The position numbers were made by a program, and so were the translations under genes. A stretch of DNA of 19,807 nucleotides from CAZPZZ01 sp964591245 (lineage in GTDB: Bacteria; Acidobacteriota; Vicinamibacteria; Vicinamibacterales; UBA8438). Of the stretch, positions 14,668-19,807 are shown piece after piece. Position 1 is the first letter of the stretch; each line of letters starts with the position of its first letter. The DNA lies in contig CAZPZZ010000072.1 in assembly GCA_964591245.1 (NCBI GenBank), positions 1 to 19,807 on the forward strand, written 5' to 3'. Under the pieces are notes generated by a model. That model saw only the letters and a program-made list of their open reading frames with translations. It was not told where the DNA came from and ran no database searches.

Positions 14668-14717
14668 TGAGCCCTGATGGCTCAAGCTGGGACCGAGCTC
14701 GATTGGACGAGTTCGGT
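14668..14717 (+). promoter_or_regulatory. two hairpins in the leader of the TonB receptor mRNA
   Basis: TGAGCC / GGCTCA (14668-14673 with 14679-14684, 5-nt loop) is followed by a 10-bp stem ACCGAGCTCG / CGAGTTCGGT (14692-14701 with 14708-14717, one G-T pair, 6-nt loop). Both lie between the predicted start site and the ribosome site at 14745. They may stabilise or regulate the message; no known riboswitch was recognised. Confidence 0.45.
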
Positions 14718-14744
14718 TGCCCGCTGTTTGGTGAATATCAAATG

Positions 14745-14750
14745 TGGAGG
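14745..14750 (+). promoter_or_regulatory. ribosome binding site deciding the start at 14756
   Basis: TGGAGG lies 5 nt before ATG 14756. An in-frame GTG at 14744 overlaps this site and cannot use it, so 14756 is the start. Confidence 0.75.
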
Positions 14751-14755
14751 TCAGT

Positions 14756-17700
14756 ATGTTGAAGCGTTCGTTCGTTGCGCTCCTTGGCGTAGCGGTATTG
14801 GCGTTGCCTGGTGCGGCGCTAGCTCAGTCTGTGACCGGTCAGGTGACAGACAACACCGGTGGTGTGTTGCCGGGCGTCACCGTTGAAGCCTCGAGTGAGG
14901 CTCTCATCGAGGGAAGCCGTATTGCAATCACTGACGGTCAGGGGCGTTACAACATCGTCGCCCTCGCAGTCGGAACCTATTCGGTAGCCTTCACGCTGCC
15001 AGGCTTTTCGACGACCTTGGTTGAAGAGGTCGGGATCGAGGGGCAGGCGGCATTGACTGTCGACGCCATCATGGAAGTCGGTGCCCTCGAAGAGACGGTC
15101 ACTGTCTCGGGCGCGGCGCCCCAGGTTGACGTTCAGACCACGGCTACGGCTGAAGTCCTCGATAGGGAGATGCTTGATGCTATCCCGACCGGGCGTAACT
15201 TGCAGTCCACAGCACAGCTTATCCCTGGCGTGAAAATGAATCGGCCGGAAGTCGGGCTGACCACTGCCGCGCAGCAGACCTACATGTCCGTTCACGGCAT
15301 GAGCAACCGGCAGACGACCGTTCGAGTGGACGGCCAGCTCGTCATGAGCTCTGGTGGTGACGGTGCGGTCCAGAATTACAACAATCAGCTGGCCGCAGCT
15401 GAAATGGTGTACGACACTGCCGGTATCAATGCTGAAACATCGGCCGGTGGCGTGCGCGTCAGCATGATTCCGCGTGAAGGCGGGAACACCTTCAGCGGCC
15501 AACAGTACATCGGGTTTGCCGATGGCGCGTTGCAGTCGGACAACCTCTCACAGCGCTTCCAGCAGCGTGGCGGCACGTCCGTGGAGTCGATCGACTACAC
15601 CTACGACCTCAACACCGCGTTTGGTGGACCGATTGTCCGTGATCGTCTGTGGTTCTTTGGTAGCTTCCGCCGGTTCAGCATCAACGTGCCGGTGACCAAT
15701 AGCTTCTACCAGAACAACACGGGAACGACGGCACGCTACTTCAATCCCAATCCCGTCAAGCTCGACGGAAAAGATGGGCGTGAACTCATGCCCGGCATCA
15801 ACGATGACCGGATCACGAGTGGATTGCTGCGGATTACGGCGCAGGTAAGCGACACGAACAAGTTCACGGCGTATCTGGACCGTATCATCAAGCAGCGGTT
15901 CCACGACTACGACGCGCGTGTGGACGTTGGGACGGCGTCGCGGCACCATGGCTCGCCTATCTATTATGTGGGTTCGGCCAAGTGGACCTCGACACTCAGC
16001 AACCGGTTGTTGGCTGAGATCGGGTACTCGAGCACCATCGAGAACTGGAGTAACGTTGACCAGGAATCAGAGGCACCGTATGGTCCAGGTGCATCCCTGA
16101 AGCCAGGCGGAACGCATACCCAGCCGCTACCTGCCGGTTTGACGACATGTGTGGCGACACCGTGTTACTCGAACGACCTCAACCAGTACAACTACAACAA
16201 CACGGGTGCGCCCCATCCGTGGTACCAGAACTCTCTGCGTCGGGATACCGCCCAGAACTTTGCTGACCGGTATCACTGGGGTGACCGGCACGCGTATGTG
16301 GAGCGGTTCAATGTGAACGCCTCACTTTCGTACGTCACGGGTTCGCACAACTTGAAGTTCGGGGTCATGGATAGCTTTGGTCCGTTCCGCTTGATCGACT
16401 TGGAGAACGGCTCGCTACGCCAGCGCTACCGAGATGGGGAGCCGTATCAAATCGGTCGGTCGAACCAGCCGGTTGACTACTCGCTCGGCTACAACGACTT
16501 CTCGCTGTATGCCCAGGACACCTGGACTGTTGATCGGTTGACCCTGAACCTTGGTGTCCGCTGGGAAGCTGTAACCGGCACCGTGGATCCGACCAATCGA
16601 TTGACCAATACTCGGTGGACCAACGCGACTACCTTCCCGGGCCAGACTGGCATTCCTGATTGGACTGACATCGCACCCAGGCTTGGTTTCGCCTATGACT
16701 TGTTCGGCGATGCAACGACTGCGCTGAAGGCCTCGTGGGGCCGGTACAACGCATCCGTCACGCATAGCTTGGCTTCGCGGATGGCGACGGGCGTGGGCCA
16801 GCGGGAATCGCTCTCCTGGTTCGACTGCGCGCTGAACTCGGCTAACGCGTGCGCCTCACGGGGCGAATTGTCGGCACTGGGTCTTGACCCCGCTATCGCC
16901 TATGGCACGCGGCAAGACCAGTATGTCGTGGGTGTAGCCGGTACGACTGGGCACCAGCAGCACGGGGGCACCAACGGCGACGACTTCGTGCAGGACTGGG
17001 AAGTCTCCCCAGGAAACACGGAGTTTGGTGGCGCCAGGTCAACGGCCAGGATCGACCCGAACGGTATCGACCGTCCGTGGGTTGCGATGAGCAACGTCGG
17101 GATCGAGCGTGAGCTGACCCGTGGGCTCTCGATGAGCTTCAACTGGTATCGACGCGATAGCTACGGGGCCCTCCTTGAGGTCAACCGGGCGTTGTCGCTG
17201 AGCGACTGGACGAGGTTCGACATCCCGAACCCCTGCGCCGGCTCTGGAGGCGTTGCAGACAGCGGTTTCCCGTGTTCAACCCGTGGCAGTGTCGGACAGG
17301 CAACTCTGCCGGTGTATGCGAAGACCGAAGCAGCACAGAGCTTCGTTCCAGACAACGTCTACACGAACACGAACGCGGACATGGGCTACAGCGAGGCCTA
17401 CAACGGGTTCGAGTGGGGCTTCAACGGTCGGATGGACAACGGAATTTCGTTCTTCGGGGCGTACACCTTCGAGCGCAACATTCTGGAGCGGTGTGACTCG
17501 CAGGACAATCCGAACGAACTGCTGTTCTGTAATGCATCTGACTACGGTGTGCCCTGGTTGCACGAACTCAAGTTGTCTGGTTCCGTCCCGCTGCCTGGTG
17601 GGATGAGCATTAGTGGAACCTTCCAGACCTACACGCCGCGCGAAGTACTGGCGACGACCTCCTACGCTGGTGACAGCGCATCTGGTCTGAACGGTGGTGG

Positions 17701-18037
17701 CGGACTCTGGGGCAGCCTGTTGCGCATGGGCAATGTCAGCCACAACGTTCAAGCGAAGGATTACCCGGCGGATGTACCCTTCACGGGGAATCAGATTATT
17801 CCCTTGATGCCGGGTGGTTCGACGTTCCTGGACAGGTTGAACCAGTTCGATGTCTCGGTTCGAAAGACGATGAACCTGTCTGATCGAATTAGGGCAGACG
17901 TGCAGATGGACGTCTACAACCTGCTCAACCAGACGCCGATTCTTGAAGCGACCAATCGTTTTGGTTCCTCACTGGGGAATCCGCTCCGGTCGATTCAGGG
18001 TCGGTTCCTGCAGTTCGCAACGAACATCTACTGGTAG
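14756..18037 (+). CDS. Oar-like TonB-dependent receptor with carboxypeptidase-regulatory domain
   Basis: The product is 1093 aa, in the usual range for this family. A signal peptide spans residues 1-23 (MLKRSFVALLGVAVLALPGA, cleavage near ALAQS). A carboxypeptidase-regulatory-like domain follows (about 24-105: VTGQVTDNTGGVLPGVTVEA, then PGFST). A TonB-box-like EETVTVSG comes next, then the plug (about 120-235: DAIPTGRNLQSTAQLIPGV, SVHGMSNRQTTVRVDGQ). A long beta barrel ends in the aromatic strand FLQFATNIYW expected of outer-membrane proteins. Barrel landmarks include AFGGPIVRDRLWFFGSFRR and SLYAQDTWTVDRLTLNLGVR. The family imports large or scarce substrates through the outer membrane using TonB energy; the ligand cannot be told. 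It is a single-gene unit between a sigma-54-like promoter with a structured leader and a strong terminator. Confidence 0.95.
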   Translation: MLKRSFVALLGVAVLALPGAALAQSVTGQVTDNTGGVLPGVTVEASSEALIEGSRIAITDGQGRYNIVALAVGTYSVAFTLPGFSTTLVEEVGIEGQAALTVDAIMEVGALEETVTVSGAAPQVDVQTTATAEVLDREMLDAIPTGRNLQSTAQLIPGVKMNRPEVGLTTAAQQTYMSVHGMSNRQTTVRVDGQLVMSSGGDGAVQNYNNQLAAAEMVYDTAGINAETSAGGVRVSMIPREGGNTFSGQQYIGFADGALQSDNLSQRFQQRGGTSVESIDYTYDLNTAFGGPIVRDRLWFFGSFRRFSINVPVTNSFYQNNTGTTARYFNPNPVKLDGKDGRELMPGINDDRITSGLLRITAQVSDTNKFTAYLDRIIKQRFHDYDARVDVGTASRHHGSPIYYVGSAKWTSTLSNRLLAEIGYSSTIENWSNVDQESEAPYGPGASLKPGGTHTQPLPAGLTTCVATPCYSNDLNQYNYNNTGAPHPWYQNSLRRDTAQNFADRYHWGDRHAYVERFNVNASLSYVTGSHNLKFGVMDSFGPFRLIDLENGSLRQRYRDGEPYQIGRSNQPVDYSLGYNDFSLYAQDTWTVDRLTLNLGVRWEAVTGTVDPTNRLTNTRWTNATTFPGQTGIPDWTDIAPRLGFAYDLFGDATTALKASWGRYNASVTHSLASRMATGVGQRESLSWFDCALNSANACASRGELSALGLDPAIAYGTRQDQYVVGVAGTTGHQQHGGTNGDDFVQDWEVSPGNTEFGGARSTARIDPNGIDRPWVAMSNVGIERELTRGLSMSFNWYRRDSYGALLEVNRALSLSDWTRFDIPNPCAGSGGVADSGFPCSTRGSVGQATLPVYAKTEAAQSFVPDNVYTNTNADMGYSEAYNGFEWGFNGRMDNGISFFGAYTFERNILERCDSQDNPNELLFCNASDYGVPWLHELKLSGSVPLPGGMSISGTFQTYTPREVLATTSYAGDSASGLNGGGGLWGSLLRMGNVSHNVQAKDYPADVPFTGNQIIPLMPGGSTFLDRLNQFDVSVRKTMNLSDRIRADVQMDVYNLLNQTPILEATNRFGSSLGNPLRSIQGRFLQFATNIYW

Positions 18038-18057
18038 TCGAACGACTGCCAGGTAGC

Positions 18058-18075
18058 CCGTCACGCATGTGACGG
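18058..18075 (+). terminator. accessory hairpin ahead of the main terminator
   Basis: CCGTCAC (18058-18064) pairs perfectly with GTGACGG (18069-18075) around a GCAT loop, 20 nt after the receptor stop and 12 nt before the main terminator stem. It may protect the 3' end of the message. Confidence 0.4.
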
Positions 18076-18086
18076 ACTAACGCTCC

Positions 18087-18121
18087 GGGCCGGGAAGCTT
18101 CTGCTTCCCGGCCCTTTTTTT
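18087..18121 (+). terminator. intrinsic terminator of the TonB receptor gene
   Basis: GGGCCGGGAAG (18087-18097) pairs perfectly with CTTCCCGGCCC (18104-18114), with one more C-G pair closing a 4-nt loop, followed by seven T (18115-18121). This is the only textbook rho-independent terminator in the window. Confidence 0.95.
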
Positions 18122-18324
18122 GTGAGGTGGCGTCTCCCCTCCGCCTGTATGAACTACGTCTCTGCGTCGATGGCGATGGCGTCCTGACCGTGTCGGCCGG
18201 TTCATGTTCCGGGTGTTGGCGTGAACGCGAGGGAACACTCACTCAAGGAGTGGGTGTGCGCCATGCCTATGCGCGAACAACGTTCAATGACCTGACAGGC
18301 GGAGATGCCAGCGCCGGAGTGGGT

Positions 18325-19807
18325 CTACGAGTTGAGGAAGGCGCGCAGCTCTGGTTCGATGCGGTTGAGTTCCTGCTCCAGCGCAGCCACCTGTTCTGCG
18401 GCACTCTCGAGCCAGCCCCGGCGGCCAGCCTCCTCAAGGCGGAAGGCCAGCGCTACCGCGCGTGGTTCACCAAAGCAATCCAACCCGCTCTTTATGGTCT
18501 GGGCGGCCCGCCGTACCACGGCGGCCTCGCCGCCTTCGATCGCGGAACGTAGCCCCGCCCGTAAGGCCGGCCCCTGGTCGAGATAGGTCGTAATCGCTTC
18601 GGTGAGCTGGGCACGGTCGCCATTGAAGGTGTTCAGGGCGGCGTCCCAGTCCAGTATGGCTTCGTCAGTGGCGGTGGTTGAAGGGTCCAGGAGAGGGAGT
18701 GTGTCATCCTCCAGAGCGATGTCCGACTTCCGGGGGGTGGGGGTAAATGCCAGATCCATCTGGCCGTCTGTGTTACTGGAGCTTTTTAAGGCGTTGTCGA
18801 CGGTGGCGAGGAGGGAATCACCCGTACGATCGAGCAGTTCAAGATATTTTTGCTGGAAGTCGGTCGGTTTGGAGTCGAGCAGAAGGCGAGTGACATTGAC
18901 GATGGCACTGAGCGGCGGTTCAACGTCGCGGCGGAGCTGGATGATGAATTCGCGCTGCGTCTGTGTACGCTCTGGTAGGCCATTGCTCAACGTCGCTGGG
19001 GTCGATCTGCCCTGGATCACGTCGTGACTGTGACTTACCGGGCTGCTCGGATCGATTCCGGCTTGATCGGTCGGGGTGCGCGTGGTGATGACCGGCGGTT
19101 CGGAGAGCAATTCCGTTGCGGTTTTCAGGTGTGTTGGGCTGGCGCTGGCCATGCGTGTGGAGCGCTTCGCGGTAATCGAGGCTGCGGCCAGCACGAGTAA
19201 CAGCATGACTCCAGAGCCAGCCATGCCCAGGTTGCGTGTAGATTGGGCTCTCGACGACTGCGTCTCAAGACTATTGCGATGTGTGACGGCCCATGTATCG
19301 AGTGCCGTCTCGAGGGTGTCGGCCAGTGGTTGCGCCTCAGTCACGAGCCAGGAGCGGGCACGATCGATCCGGGATAATGGTTCCGGAGCGAAGAGTTCGT
19401 CAGCGAGCCTACGAAAGGCACGAATCTCAGATCCTAACCAATCCGCTATGTCCTGCTGATCACCTGTCAATAGGACCGTGTCGGTACGAATCTCCGTAAA
19501 TATCCGGAGGGTCGTATCCGTGGCGGCGTGGAATCGGCGTTGGCTTTGTTCGGTCCCGTCCTCCACGAAGTCTTGCAAGGCACGGTGACTTGAGGCGAAC
19601 GCATCCCGAAGTGCAGTCAGGAGCGGGCTGAGACTGTCGCCGAGATCGCGTGCCGCTGACTGTTCCAGCACAAGAAGGGCCCCTATAGCCTCAGTCACGC
19701 TGTTTGCGACGGGCTCGGTGGTCTGGAGGTGGGCGACGTGGGCGGGATGGTTGCCGACTAGGGGCGCGATATCTTCGATCCACCATTGCCAGGTGCGGAG
19801 CGCCTCG
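18325..19807 (-). CDS. membrane protein with degenerate HisKA-like and Hpt-like domains, 5' end beyond window
   Basis: The frame is open from the right edge to the stop at 18325 (493 residues). A GTG at 19698 is the first start-type codon, but good protein sequence (WQWWIEDIAPLVGNHPAH) continues upstream, so the N-terminus is outside. A helical, probably periplasmic sensor part (about 19807-19235) leads to one membrane segment (about 19230-19173, GMAGSGVMLLLVLAAASIT). A Ser/Thr/Pro-rich linker follows. Then comes a HisKA-like dimerisation helix pair (about 18954-18781) reading QLRRDVEPPLSAIV, where the usual H-E-x-R-T-P-L box has Arg instead of His. No ATPase domain follows. The C-terminal ~110 residues resemble Hpt, but the A-H-T-L-K box reads AQTIKS, Gln for His (codon 18501-18499). 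It is probably a non-phosphorylating scaffold or regulator of a two-component system. The partner is unseen. Confidence 0.72.
   Translation of the reverse strand, partial: EALRTWQWWIEDIAPLVGNHPAHVAHLQTTEPVANSVTEAIGALLVLEQSAARDLGDSLSPLLTALRDAFASSHRALQDFVEDGTEQSQRRFHAATDTTLRIFTEIRTDTVLLTGDQQDIADWLGSEIRAFRRLADELFAPEPLSRIDRARSWLVTEAQPLADTLETALDTWAVTHRNSLETQSSRAQSTRNLGMAGSGVMLLLVLAAASITAKRSTRMASASPTHLKTATELLSEPPVITTRTPTDQAGIDPSSPVSHSHDVIQGRSTPATLSNGLPERTQTQREFIIQLRRDVEPPLSAIVNVTRLLLDSKPTDFQQKYLELLDRTGDSLLATVDNALKSSSNTDGQMDLAFTPTPRKSDIALEDDTLPLLDPSTTATDEAILDWDAALNTFNGDRAQLTEAITTYLDQGPALRAGLRSAIEGGEAAVVRRAAQTIKSGLDCFGEPRAVALAFRLEEAGRRGWLESAAEQVAALEQELNRIEPELRAFLNS

Larger units (their letters stand above)
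14132..14755. other. 624-nt intergenic control region, T-rich, containing an assembly gap
   Basis: This stretch has no gene. It holds two diverged copies of a regulatory cassette (14155-14391 and 14402-14647) around ten N, then a structured leader for the TonB receptor. Base composition is unlike the rest of the window: in 14281-14360, 51 of 80 bases are T and only 3 are C. Confidence 0.85.

Noticed and set aside
18325..19698. GTG at 19698 as the true start of the HisKA/Hpt-like gene
   Set aside because: The frame stays open with protein-like sequence to the window edge and there is no ribosome site before the GTG, so the gene is cut by the window.

Overview
The window looks like a chromosomal fragment of a GC-rich, Gram-negative acidobacterium, most likely a Vicinamibacteria-type lineage assembled from a metagenome. 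The evidence is family content: an Oar-type TonB-dependent receptor with an N-terminal carboxypeptidase-regulatory domain, a DUF1592/DUF1552 pair, exported ankyrin and heme c proteins, and the PDLQGVW-type secreted family. A run of ten N at 14392-14401 shows it is a scaffold. This placement is inference from gene families, not from a marker gene.

Layout from left to right. (1) 1-1135, minus: an alpha-methylacyl-CoA racemase, open at the left edge. (2) 1256-3581, plus: an exported heme c / copper-monooxygenase-like fusion followed 4 nt later by a secreted partner of unknown function, with a plausible sigma-70 promoter in the divergent gap. (3) 3582-4006: non-coding, with one sharp palindrome. 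(4) 4007-4405, plus: a small secreted beta-rich protein, ending at a strong hairpin shared with the convergent neighbour. (5) 10235-4479, minus: an exported ankyrin protein, a carboxypeptidase-regulatory / heme c / propeller-like protein, and a two-VOC fusion. (6) 10362-14131, plus, divergent from block 5: DUF1592 and DUF1552 genes overlapping by 4 nt. (7) 14132-14755: an unusual T-rich regulatory region present in two diverged copies on either side of the N gap, each ending in a sigma-54-like -24/-12 element. (8) 14756-18037, plus: the TonB-dependent receptor, closed by a textbook intrinsic terminator. (9) 18325-19807, minus: a membrane protein with HisKA-like and Hpt-like domains that both lack the phospho-accepting histidine, open at the right edge.

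Almost every gene in the middle of the window encodes an exported protein, and three of them carry CxxCH heme c sites in three unrelated architectures. This suggests a cell-envelope oxidative or catabolic island feeding on substrates that may enter through the TonB receptor. No substrate can be named from sequence. The most unusual signal is the repeated regulatory cassette ahead of the receptor: a hairpin, an invariant 49-nt block, T-tracts spaced about 20 bp apart, and an invariant sigma-54-like site.
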